DNA of 41,666 nt from Chloroflexi bacterium HGW-Chloroflexi-3 (GTDB lineage Bacteria > Chloroflexota > Anaerolineae > Anaerolineales > Anaerolineaceae): positions 1-41,666 of the forward strand of contig PHBX01000029.1 of assembly GCA_002842045.1 (NCBI GenBank), read 5' to 3'. Under the pieces are notes generated by a model. It searched no databases. It saw only the letters and a list, made by a program, of their open reading frames with translations, and was not told the origin of the DNA. Positions 1 through 7,975 of this stretch are shown piece after piece; within the stretch, counting starts at the first letter, position 1; every line of letters begins with the position of its first letter. The translations under genes and the position numbers were made by a program.

Positions 1-41
1 CAGATAGGAAAACATTATTGTGGAAATAAATTGCTAAATTG

Positions 42-1169
42 TTAAAGAAAAATGGATATTTCTGATTTGAAATTACAGAAAAAAGGTTGCTTAGTCAATA
101 ATGTTCCCCCAAAGGAATAAAGGTGGTCATTTAAACTATACCAATACCATCTTTGAACTAATTTATTGTTATCAACTGAATAACCTGAATTCATATTGGT
201 GGCATACAACAAAAAGTCAAATGTTTCAATCATAAAATTTATGGTATCCCTTTCAGTTGGCCATCCATTATAAGGATTTTGGCAATATTCTTCATCTTCA
301 TCAGGACAATATACTTCCCAATAATAAAATAAACTTCCATATTCCGTAATCCAAAGAGGTTTTTCTTTTTCACCAAGTAATTTCATCCAATCTCTAAAAT
401 TCTGAATTCTTTCAATAAAAATATCAATTGAATAGGTATCGGAAAAATCAGTTATTAAGATTGCATCATCACAACTATCTACAACACAATCAAATCCTGG
501 TGGTATATCCGCTCCCCAAGTTCCAACTTCATTTAATATGAAAGCATGAATACTCCAAATATCAATTAGTGCTAAAGCGCTTTCTTTTGATCCTGTCAGA
601 TTTGATAATTCTGTCAAGCTTCGCTCCAAGTATCTGATTCTTATAGGTGTTGGTTGAACAATTGATCCAAATCCAATTTTTGCATTTGGATCAATATTCT
701 TAATGGTCGTGGCTACTTCAAAGAACCTTTGTGCATATTTTTCAGGTGTTAGATCATCCTGAACAGCTCTTCTATCAGGTTCATTACCAATTAGCCACAC
801 AGCACCTGGATTTCTAGCCACTAAACTTGGTAAATCTATCAAAAATTTTTGATATGCCGCTTCATCCAAACTACCAGATTCATCATCCTCAGTAACTTTA
901 ACAAATCTCATTTTTAATACATGAATGTATTCAATCCCATCTGGGACATTTGGATTCTCCTTTGCCCAATCCAAAAAAGTAAGTGCATGAATACTTTCAA
1001 GATCATATCCTTCAATTCCTAAAGGAGCAGTGATACCAAACCTGATTAATGTATCGTATTGTTCCGGTGTATATTGAAGTGTTGCTGCATCAGAACTCAT
1101 TCTTATATTCGTAAATATTGTTAACGAAATGATAATCAATTTTAAATAATATTTTTTTGGTTTTTCCAT
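42..1169 (-). CDS. Secreted glycoside-hydrolase-like protein
   Basis: A 375-aa protein with a basic N-terminus and hydrophobic segment (about residues 8-21) that looks like a signal peptide or anchor. The rest has the layout of a (beta/alpha)8 glycosidase: 'WLIGNEPDRR' (residues 125-134) resembles the strand-4 Asn-Glu acid/base motif and 'PLWITEYGSL' (271-280) the strand-7 Glu nucleophile of clan A enzymes. The substrate cannot be told. The last ~20 residues, after 'YSFGGTLL', are hydrophobic and unlike the usual end of such barrels, so the C-terminus may be altered. It is the last gene visible in the surface-protein run read from 11.2 kb and lies 51 bases after the DUF4012 gene. The family call is by motif only. 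Confidence 0.55.
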   Translation of the reverse strand: MEKPKKYYLKLIIISLTIFTNIRMSSDAATLQYTPEQYDTLIRFGITAPLGIEGYDLESIHALTFLDWAKENPNVPDGIEYIHVLKMRFVKVTEDDESGSLDEAAYQKFLIDLPSLVARNPGAVWLIGNEPDRRAVQDDLTPEKYAQRFFEVATTIKNIDPNAKIGFGSIVQPTPIRIRYLERSLTELSNLTGSKESALALIDIWSIHAFILNEVGTWGADIPPGFDCVVDSCDDAILITDFSDTYSIDIFIERIQNFRDWMKLLGEKEKPLWITEYGSLFYYWEVYCPDEDEEYCQNPYNGWPTERDTINFMIETFDFLLYATNMNSGYSVDNNKLVQRWYWYSLNDHLYSFGGTLLTKQPFFCNFKSEISIFL

Positions 1170-1220
1170 AATATTTACTATATTTTTAGAAAATGTTTAC
1201 TTAACAATAACTTATAAATA

Positions 1221-3128
1221 TTATTTCGAAAATAAAAACAAGATCATTTCATTCGTTTTTCGAATTTTCATCGAATGAATAACCAAATTCTTTTCAATTC
1301 CATTACATTCAGGACAGTCAATAAATTTATAATCTTTTGGAATTATTACTGAAAATTCAAAAGGTAATTCCTTCAATCCCAATTGTTTTTGCAAATTAAG
1401 TTCAAAACCAATGATACCAGATTGATAGATCAATATCTTCGGATCAAGCTCAAAATCCAATTCTATCTTACTGATCGCATTCGTGGGAACAATCTGCAAG
1501 CCTGCCACCATACCCAAACCTGGCAGATCACTTTCCAGATCCACCTCTCCCGTCCAGTCTTTTCCACTCAGGAGCAAGTCACCAGGCACAATTTGAACAT
1601 TGGCATTCAGCAGTTTTGTGGAGGGGGCGGTGTACACCCGCCAGTAATCCCAATAACAACGTTGAAACATGTTGGTATAGTCGATGTCCTTGCCATAGGT
1701 GGCTTCATGCACACAGGGCACCTCAATATCTATTGGGTGTTCGTATTCCATGGTGAGGTGGGCTGTGGGATTATCCAGATCGGTTAAATCGACTTCATAA
1801 GTCAATTTCCGCAGCATGACCGCGTCGACTTTATTGAAACCTATGTTGGAATCGACCCAATACAAAAAATCCCCACCTTGATATTGGACCGAAGTATCCA
1901 ACGCTATTGCCGCCAGTAAGGATTGAACGGTTGGCTCATTGAAATAGACCATCAGGTGGCCGGTTTGCTGCAATTCATGCGAGACTTTCACCAGGGCGAT
2001 CATTTTTTTATAGTCACGGGTATTGATCAAACTTTGCAGCATAGCTTTGCCCAGAATGCCCACAAAATCCTTGCGATTAGCCCACCAATTTTCGGAATCG
2101 CTGGCCTGACCCCAACTTTCGTACATGTAAGCCAACACATTGTCCGAATTTACCCATAGTTCCTCCGAAGGATCAATATTGATCGGTCCCATTATCTCCA
2201 GGAACTTCTGAACGGTCTGTTGATCGAAGGCAATGACACCATTTGTTTTTTGACCGGTGGATAATTCATACAAACTCTGAACGGTCTGCGCAGATGTTGG
2301 AAAATCTGCAGACCAATTTCCATCACGCGGCACCCAGATCCCTGCCAACATGTAATCCTGGAGTGGTTGCGGTGGGAGTGGGTACACTTTGGCCAGGTCA
2401 TCTATCTGATAGGAATCCTGCATTTCAAAATTGATATCGATCAAACTATTAAGTGTGGCGGTACCCATGGCGGTGATAAACCCACCTCCCCCTCGCAATT
2501 CATCATGGTTTAAAGCAAGCAGCAGATATTGGACAGGCGCATTCATACCTGCCAGGTCTGGCAATAACGGAAATATCTTGCCGGATGAGATAATTGCCGG
2601 GATGAAGGGCTCCAACATCTGAAAATCATCCTGGAAGCGGAACGGCAAAGCTGAAATATCAATTTTTTTATGTTGTCGTTCTATGTCTTCTGAATAATAT
2701 TTTGCCTGGGCGATTAATGCTTCATCGTTCAGTATAGTATTGATCAGGCTGGTCAATTCGACCCCATTATCAATTTCCCTATTCATAAACGGGGATAATT
2801 TTTCCTCAAACAGGAGGGCATAGCGGGTTAATGATTTTAAGTACTTGATGGATGGTTGTACCTGGGATGTCATATTTCCTGTTAAGTTCAAAAAAGGATA
2901 CGACCACCCAAGACTGCGATCAATTACTGATAAATCCTGCTCAACCTCATTCAGGAGTTGAAAAGCATAATTCGGCGAGACACTGTCCAGTCCTCCCAGT
3001 AGCATCATTTTTACTTCCTGGCGTGCCTGGTAAAGATGGATGGTGTGACGTGTCAGATTAATTCCCCAGAATACCACGCCTGCAACAAGAATTAGAACAA
3101 AAACCAGGATCAGTTTCTTTTTGATCAT
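1221..3128 (-). CDS. DUF4012 membrane-anchored protein
   Basis: A 635-aa protein with a basic N-terminus and one membrane segment (about residues 5-24), the rest predicted outside the cell. 'LNHDELRGGGGFITAMG' (206-222) is the hallmark of the DUF4012 family (typically 'N..ELR..GGFig..G'), a large extracellular family of unknown function common in actinobacteria and Chloroflexota, often beside surface-polysaccharide genes. The start lies 3 bases after the stop of the upstream Thr/Pro-rich anchor gene, so the two are probably translated together. The extreme C-terminus is Lys-rich and hydrophobic. No catalytic residues are recognisable. Confidence 0.8.
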   Translation of the reverse strand: MIKKKLILVFVLILVAGVVFWGINLTRHTIHLYQARQEVKMMLLGGLDSVSPNYAFQLLNEVEQDLSVIDRSLGWSYPFLNLTGNMTSQVQPSIKYLKSLTRYALLFEEKLSPFMNREIDNGVELTSLINTILNDEALIAQAKYYSEDIERQHKKIDISALPFRFQDDFQMLEPFIPAIISSGKIFPLLPDLAGMNAPVQYLLLALNHDELRGGGGFITAMGTATLNSLIDINFEMQDSYQIDDLAKVYPLPPQPLQDYMLAGIWVPRDGNWSADFPTSAQTVQSLYELSTGQKTNGVIAFDQQTVQKFLEIMGPINIDPSEELWVNSDNVLAYMYESWGQASDSENWWANRKDFVGILGKAMLQSLINTRDYKKMIALVKVSHELQQTGHLMVYFNEPTVQSLLAAIALDTSVQYQGGDFLYWVDSNIGFNKVDAVMLRKLTYEVDLTDLDNPTAHLTMEYEHPIDIEVPCVHEATYGKDIDYTNMFQRCYWDYWRVYTAPSTKLLNANVQIVPGDLLLSGKDWTGEVDLESDLPGLGMVAGLQIVPTNAISKIELDFELDPKILIYQSGIIGFELNLQKQLGLKELPFEFSVIIPKDYKFIDCPECNGIEKNLVIHSMKIRKTNEMILFLFSK

Positions 3129-3131
3129 TTG

Positions 3132-3662
3132 TTATTTGGGCTGAATTTCATCCTGTGATTTTTTCAACGACAATCTCGTGGAGAGATAAATGATCACGAA
3201 TAACAATACCACCACCAATGGAAATACAAAAGCCGGGATAGGTGTATTGCTATCCTGGCCGGATTGTTCATCTGGCGCAGAATCTCCATTCGAGACAACT
3301 GGCAAAACAACCACGGAGGTGCTCTCAGATTGTGGAGATTCTTCAATTATGGAAATTGACGCAGTTTTTTCTGGTTGAGAGTTCTCAGAAAGTATTTCCT
3401 GGGTCGCTTCCGCGGTAGATGTAGCCGTTGCTACCATGGTTGAAATCGAAACAGACGTGGATGTAGATATCCCCACCGAAGTTTGTGTACTGAAAGGTTG
3501 AGTTGCTGTGGATGTTTTTGTTCGTGTGGGCGTATTGGTTGGACCTATGGTCGGCACAGTCTGATAGTTTAGTCCCCCCCAAACCACATTTTCAGGAATT
3601 AATAAAAATAGTGTGATGATGATTGGAAGTATCAAGAATCGAAAGCTTAATTTTTTTTTCAT
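3132..3662 (-). CDS. Thr/Ser/Pro-rich single-pass anchor protein (paralogue 1)
   Basis: A 176-aa protein: signal peptide (about 1-29) ending near 'VVWGGLNYQTVPT', a low-complexity Thr/Ser/Pro stretch (about 38-125), a membrane segment (about 143-165) and a short basic cytoplasmic tail. It looks like a stalk or cell-wall-spanning anchor exposed outside the cell; many Thr/Ser residues could carry O-glycans. Signal-peptide end, linker, membrane segment and tail are shared with the 137-aa gene at 3926-4339, so the two are diverged duplicates. The 263 bases upstream (3663-3925) hold no gene I can support and probably contain the promoter. No database family is recognised. Confidence 0.7.
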   Translation of the reverse strand: MKKKLSFRFLILPIIITLFLLIPENVVWGGLNYQTVPTIGPTNTPTRTKTSTATQPFSTQTSVGISTSTSVSISTMVATATSTAEATQEILSENSQPEKTASISIIEESPQSESTSVVVLPVVSNGDSAPDEQSGQDSNTPIPAFVFPLVVVLLFVIIYLSTRLSLKKSQDEIQPK

Positions 3663-3925
3663 GGTTTTGTCTCTAATTCATTTGATTATTTGGAAAAATA
3701 ACAAAATATTAAAATGCTGGTTCACCTTCGTTTAAGACATTTATTGGGATATTTTTTTACGGTTTATGCATTAACATTCCCCGATATCGTCAGGTTATTG
3801 TAACCGAAAATTTGGCTTTAATCCCAATAAAATGATGAATATATTATTTTATCCACAGATTAATACCTTTACTTTCATGTTAATCCGGTAAATGAGTGAC
3901 ATAACTCTGAAAGTGATTTGAACAA

Positions 3926-4339
3926 TTAAGCAGATGGCTTTTTCTTCCTAAAAATTAATATATATCCTATTGCTCCGGTACCGATAGCGATTGCGCTTAC
4001 CAATGCCAGGAGAACATAATTTATCCAGTTTGATCGCGGCGGTGTCACAACGATCTCAGGAGTTTTGGTAAAAGTTGGGGAAGCCTGCACTGGTTGGATT
4101 AATGTGTTTGTGAATGTTGGTGTAGGGGGAATTGAGGTGTTGGTATTTACAAACGTTGGTGTCACTGTAATCGTTGCAGTCGGTGTGAGTGTAGAAGTGG
4201 AAGTGGTTGTTGCAGTGGGAGGAAGAGTAGGCACAGTCTGGAAGTCCAGTCCACCCCAAACAACATGCATTGGAATAAACAAAAACAACAATAAAATGCC
4301 AATCAGAGAAAATAGTTTTAAGGTCAATTGCTTATCCAT
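3926..4339 (-). CDS. Thr/Pro-rich single-pass anchor protein (paralogue 2)
   Basis: A 137-aa protein with signal peptide (about 1-29), the junction motif 'VVWGGLDFQTVPTLPPT', a Thr/Pro-rich linker (about 38-95), a membrane segment (about 107-130) and a Lys-rich tail 'FRKKKPSA'. It begins 21 bases after the end of the C25 lipoprotein gene, so it is probably the last gene of that operon. Its shared 'VVWGGLxxQTVPT' motif marks it as a paralogue of 3132-3662. The opposite strand shows long Val-rich open frames here; they are shadows of Thr (ACN) codons. Confidence 0.7.
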   Translation of the reverse strand: MDKQLTLKLFSLIGILLLFLFIPMHVVWGGLDFQTVPTLPPTATTTSTSTLTPTATITVTPTFVNTNTSIPPTPTFTNTLIQPVQASPTFTKTPEIVVTPPRSNWINYVLLALVSAIAIGTGAIGYILIFRKKKPSA

Positions 4340-4360
4340 ATTTTGCCTTCCTGAACAAAG

Positions 4361-6460
4361 TTATTGAATTGGTGATGGAATGATCATAGCAGGATCGCCA
4401 AAGAATATATAGGTCTTTAGTATGTCTGCAATGGAGGAATTTTCTTGGAATCTCTCCCCCTTTTGAGGGATCATTAGATTACCAATTCGGAAATGACTTT
4501 TTAATTGTATCCTAATTTGAAAGAATTGCATTAATTTTTCTTGAACTTCCATCAATGTCTGGCCAGTCGGCGCAAAAATTCCTGTAACTCCCCCACCGGG
4601 ATAGAACAATAAACCTTCTGCCAGAGAGTTTTTTTCTGGATGGATGAAATAACCATTTAAACAGCTAAAACTGATAAGGACCGGTGGTGCAGGTGATTTT
4701 GGCAATTCGGATACCATTGGGATTGATAATATTTTGTCTTTTCCCCAAAGATCTATGCTGCCATGACCGAAATAAGCAGCCAGCGTATAAGAACTTTTGA
4801 ATAATTCATTAATTTCATCAGGATCTGGAGAACTTAATAATTGAATCCGATATTCATCCGAAAGCGGGAGTAAAAAATTGTTTGCTAATTCAAGAAAATT
4901 TACCTCCGAAGGATCTGAAATAGCAGTGATATGATTCCAGTTAAAAGGGATGGATTGCTCATATAAGGCTACTTTCTCTACCCAGGCGGTTACCTGTTCA
5001 GGTGTCGTAGCAGGAATACGTCCTACAGCCAGATCTGGGGATAAATCACCATTCAGATCCCCATAAGGATAATCGCTGACAGTCTCCCCTGATTGGTCAG
5101 TGGATATAAAAAATGATGGTACATACCCGATTAATTCCTGATATTCTACAAGTTCAAATGTATAGTCACCTACCAGCAACAGGTATTTTAACTGCCCTGG
5201 ATTAATTTCATTGATTTGTTGCATATACTTTTTAATGGATTCAACCGACGGGGTGCCAGAATTGTATATATCATAGATTTGTTGCGGGCTCATGATCATT
5301 GTCGCTAAGCCCTGTTTTTGCCGTAAATCAATCAAAGGCGAAAGCGCTTGAAAAAAAATTTTGGGTGCAATCACAAGATAATCAATCGGTTGCGAAGGTA
5401 ACGAAAACTCCTCTTTTAGGATCGGTTGAATGGATGAGACAGGGAAAAACTGGTCATCCGGTATCCAGGCATAAGTTGTGTCAGGTTGATTGGTTAACTT
5501 AAACTGGTTATCAGATTGAAGCAAATAAATTCCCGGAAATTGCAGATTTTTATCCATTACGGCTAATGTGCCATTGGCAGAACTTGTTGAAGTCAACAGT
5601 TGGTTATCACGAACTGCAAACAATTGAACCTGATTACCAAGATTAACTGGAAGAGAATATTCGATTTCAATCCAATCCAAATAGATTTTTCCTGGTAGGT
5701 CATCCGTGGATATGACTGTGTGAATGGAAAAGTTATTCTTTTGGTTCACATAAGTTGGATCCAGTTGAAATTCTATCACCTGCCAACCCTGCCCTTCAAC
5801 CAGAACTGGCTCTAAAACTTGGTCATTGATAGACGCAGAAAATAGTTGCACGGGATTTTTTACATTGGAAGGAGAAACCCAGACTTGAACCCGGAAGGTC
5901 ATGCTATTCACTGATTCTTGCGGCAATTGGATTTCCTGTGAAATGGGTTGATTGGGTTGGAATAAAGCCCAAAGCCAATGATCTTCACCTGCTACCTGAG
6001 GTAGATAAAGGGATGGTTGTACGTATTTTTCTCCATAAAATCCAGTTGAGGTTTTTTGAAAATTGCTTAGGTCAAGAGGTGCTTGTTGGGGAGCGATACG
6101 ATTTATAGATTCTGTTTGTCCCTCGGACAAAATAAAAACGTTCTCACTAAGGTTGATACTTGGAGAAATTGGAGGGGAATAGAAACGAACGGCAAGATCA
6201 TTTGAATTTGGTTCAGCATTTAACCAGTACGGATGGGGTTCGCCTTGATACAGTAATTGTATTTGATCAGGGTCATGAATTGCCAGACCATTTTCTTCCC
6301 ATTCTTTCCGGGTTATCTGAAAATACCCCTCACCTGGCACAACCATTCGTAATTGTGAAACTTCCCGCTGTGGAAGGTTTGAAGGAGATTGAATCTGGCA
6401 GCCTGCCAAACCAACAAACATGCTAAATAATAAGATGATATGGATGGTTCCGAATCTCAA
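4361..6460 (-). CDS. Gingipain-like C25 peptidase, lipoprotein
   Basis: A 699-aa protein. The N-terminus is a lipoprotein signal with lipobox 'VGLAGC' (Cys21). After a ~330-residue beta-rich region comes a C25-type catalytic domain, recognisable from 'DYLVIAPKIFF', 'KYLLLVGDYTFE', the His motif 'YFGHGS' (His566) and the Cys motif 'SFSCLNGYF' (Cys600); both members of the expected His/Cys dyad are present. The chosen start is TTG, which overlaps the TGA stop of the upstream Fn3 gene (TTGA). It is predicted to be tethered to the outer face of the membrane and to cleave secreted proteins or peptides. It is the second C25 enzyme of the operon and shorter than 7972-11037. C25 is known from bacteroidete gingipains; substrates of chloroflexotal members are not known to me. 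Confidence 0.8.
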   Translation of the reverse strand: MRFGTIHIILLFSMFVGLAGCQIQSPSNLPQREVSQLRMVVPGEGYFQITRKEWEENGLAIHDPDQIQLLYQGEPHPYWLNAEPNSNDLAVRFYSPPISPSINLSENVFILSEGQTESINRIAPQQAPLDLSNFQKTSTGFYGEKYVQPSLYLPQVAGEDHWLWALFQPNQPISQEIQLPQESVNSMTFRVQVWVSPSNVKNPVQLFSASINDQVLEPVLVEGQGWQVIEFQLDPTYVNQKNNFSIHTVISTDDLPGKIYLDWIEIEYSLPVNLGNQVQLFAVRDNQLLTSTSSANGTLAVMDKNLQFPGIYLLQSDNQFKLTNQPDTTYAWIPDDQFFPVSSIQPILKEEFSLPSQPIDYLVIAPKIFFQALSPLIDLRQKQGLATMIMSPQQIYDIYNSGTPSVESIKKYMQQINEINPGQLKYLLLVGDYTFELVEYQELIGYVPSFFISTDQSGETVSDYPYGDLNGDLSPDLAVGRIPATTPEQVTAWVEKVALYEQSIPFNWNHITAISDPSEVNFLELANNFLLPLSDEYRIQLLSSPDPDEINELFKSSYTLAAYFGHGSIDLWGKDKILSIPMVSELPKSPAPPVLISFSCLNGYFIHPEKNSLAEGLLFYPGGGVTGIFAPTGQTLMEVQEKLMQFFQIRIQLKSHFRIGNLMIPQKGERFQENSSIADILKTYIFFGDPAMIIPSPIQ

Positions 6461-7269
6461 AGCGATGTGTGATTCCTTTGGATGATGATAACAGTAATGA
6501 TGAAAAGAAAACCAATCACGATTGTGATCATAAATCCAATCAGACCCTGTCTGAAAGGGCTCACTTCTTCTGGTTCAGGTGTAACAGTAGGCGTAAATAC
6601 ATTGTAACTGATGATTTTTAGGGTACGGGTAATTTCCGGGGTTGAAGTAAAATCCGGAGTGTCAGTCCTGGTATCCGTTGGTGAAATTCTAGGCGTCGGG
6701 GTGAATGTCATGGTGGGGGTATTGGTTACGAACGAAAATGGGGATGTAGATGTTCGCGTAGGTGTTTTGCTGTGGGTGAGGTTAATCGTTGGGGTTAATG
6801 TGATGGTTGGTGTAGAAGTAAGAGTCAATGATTGGGTAGAACTCGTTTGGGTTAGTGTTTGTGTTTGGGTAGCCGTGATTTGCATGGGGATGGCTGAAAC
6901 CGGTCCAAAATATTCACTGTTATAGCTGTTATCAACAGCTTCCAATTTGTAGTAGTACGTTTGGCCATTGATCACGTTTACGTCAATATACTGGTATACC
7001 AGGCCACTGACCGGTGACCCCTGCGTAAAAATAAATGGGCTGACCCTGGTGTAATTCCCATTAGGTTGCCCATTGCGGGTGATATAAAAGCCCAGCATAT
7101 CCGCTTCCGTCGCTGTCTCCCACTCCAAAATCACCTGATGATTACCAGGGTAGGCATCCAATGAAACCAGGGTCACGGCAGCCTGAACAATCTGGAGCGA
7201 TCCAAAAAGCGTCAGCACCAGAACCCAGGAAATTGCAAGAGGTAAGAAACGTTTTTTAATGCCTGTCAT
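6457..7269 (-). CDS. Fibronectin-type-III / Thr-Pro-rich anchor protein
   Basis: A 270-aa protein: signal peptide (about 1-30), one fibronectin-III-like beta-sandwich (about 31-128; 'VILEWETATEADMLGFYI' and 'YYYKLEAVDN' are typical), a Thr/Ser/Pro linker (about 130-210), a membrane segment (about 240-262) and a short basic tail. It fits an extracellular binding domain carried on a stalk. ATG overlaps the stop of the PqqD-like gene (ATGA), and its own stop overlaps the start of the C25 lipoprotein gene, so all are co-translated. The architecture resembles the two smaller anchors further downstream but adds a folded domain. Confidence 0.75.
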   Translation of the reverse strand: MTGIKKRFLPLAISWVLVLTLFGSLQIVQAAVTLVSLDAYPGNHQVILEWETATEADMLGFYITRNGQPNGNYTRVSPFIFTQGSPVSGLVYQYIDVNVINGQTYYYKLEAVDNSYNSEYFGPVSAIPMQITATQTQTLTQTSSTQSLTLTSTPTITLTPTINLTHSKTPTRTSTSPFSFVTNTPTMTFTPTPRISPTDTRTDTPDFTSTPEITRTLKIISYNVFTPTVTPEPEEVSPFRQGLIGFMITIVIGFLFIITVIIIQRNHTSL

Positions 7270-7544
7270 TCTTCTCTTAAGTATATAAGAGAACGGTCAG
7301 AAAGTTCCTGCAGGTAATGAATAACATCAGATTTTATTGTATCCACCTGATAATTAAATTTCGATTTAACCTGGTCAATGATCTGGGCAACTGATTTTTG
7401 TCCATCGATCAAATTCCAGATGAAATCTCCCACAAAATTCACAGTTCGCACTTTACCTTTTTGACCGTGAACCAGCAGTCCTTCGTTTTCGACCTTGTGA
7501 TAATAAACTTCTTCATTTTGAACTGGGATGCTTGAAAGTTTCAT
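7266..7544 (-). CDS. PqqD-like peptide-binding protein (RRE fold)
   Basis: A 92-aa protein with the PqqD-family pattern: an N-terminal beta-hairpin region, 'VNFVGDFIWNLIDGQKSV' (about 35-52) and a helical C-terminal half ending 'LSDRSLIYL'. PqqD proteins form a winged-helix RiPP recognition element that holds the leader of a precursor peptide for a modifying enzyme; others act in unexplained HPr-kinase/PqqD clusters. It is flanked by ATGA overlaps with the signal-peptidase-like gene upstream and the Fn3 gene downstream. The 57-aa peptide encoded at the head of the operon is the natural candidate ligand (inference). Confidence 0.75.
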   Translation of the reverse strand: MKLSSIPVQNEEVYYHKVENEGLLVHGQKGKVRTVNFVGDFIWNLIDGQKSVAQIIDQVKSKFNYQVDTIKSDVIHYLQELSDRSLIYLREE

Positions 7545-7975
7545 GGAACTCCTTTGTGTAAATAAAATTTTCGATACAGCGAAGAAATAAAAAAAATGCT
7601 GTGATTGATGATACGAACAAAAGGATGATTCAATCGTAATCGGTACCCATGTTTTTCTACTTCAACAATATATCCCAAAACCTGATCAATTTTTACCGGA
7701 TGATCAGCAAACTTTGACCAATCTCCTTGGGCAATGATTTCTGAATCGTTTATCCTGATGAGACGGTGAACGACAAAATCCATTCCACGGTCAATCAAAA
7801 CAATTTCACCTTTCTGAATTCCTGGATCAGTGAGAATGGGTTCAATGAACACCCAATTACCTTTATAGATCAATGGTTTCATGCAATTCCCGGTAACTTT
7901 GAAACGAAAAGAATCGTTATTCTTCAGACCTGAGATGATTTGAGCATGTATAAAAGATTGCATTGATTTTGTCAT
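7541..7975 (-). CDS. S24/S26 signal-peptidase-like protein with Cys at the nucleophile position
   Basis: A 144-aa protein using the ATG that overlaps the C25 stop as ATGA at 7972-7975; an upstream in-frame ATG at 8005 would give 10 extra residues inside the C25 gene. It has the S26/S24 core: 'FKVTGNCMKPLI' (about 25-36) corresponds to the family's 'vtG.SM.P.l', and 'GEIVLIDRG' then 'VVHRLIRI' (His70) match the second and third conserved boxes. The expected nucleophile Ser is Cys31. A hydrophobic stretch near the C-terminus ('IINHSIFFISSLY') may associate with the membrane. Such proteins often sit beside PqqD genes. It could process the peptide at 11053-11226 or be inactive. Confidence 0.65.
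   Translation of the reverse strand: MTKSMQSFIHAQIISGLKNNDSFRFKVTGNCMKPLIYKGNWVFIEPILTDPGIQKGEIVLIDRGMDFVVHRLIRINDSEIIAQGDWSKFADHPVKIDQVLGYIVEVEKHGYRLRLNHPFVRIINHSIFFISSLYRKFYLHKGVP

Noticed and set aside
6611..6925. Val-rich open frame on the plus strand
   Set aside because: It is the antisense shadow of Thr/Pro codons in the Fn3 anchor gene; the same applies to 4065-4367.
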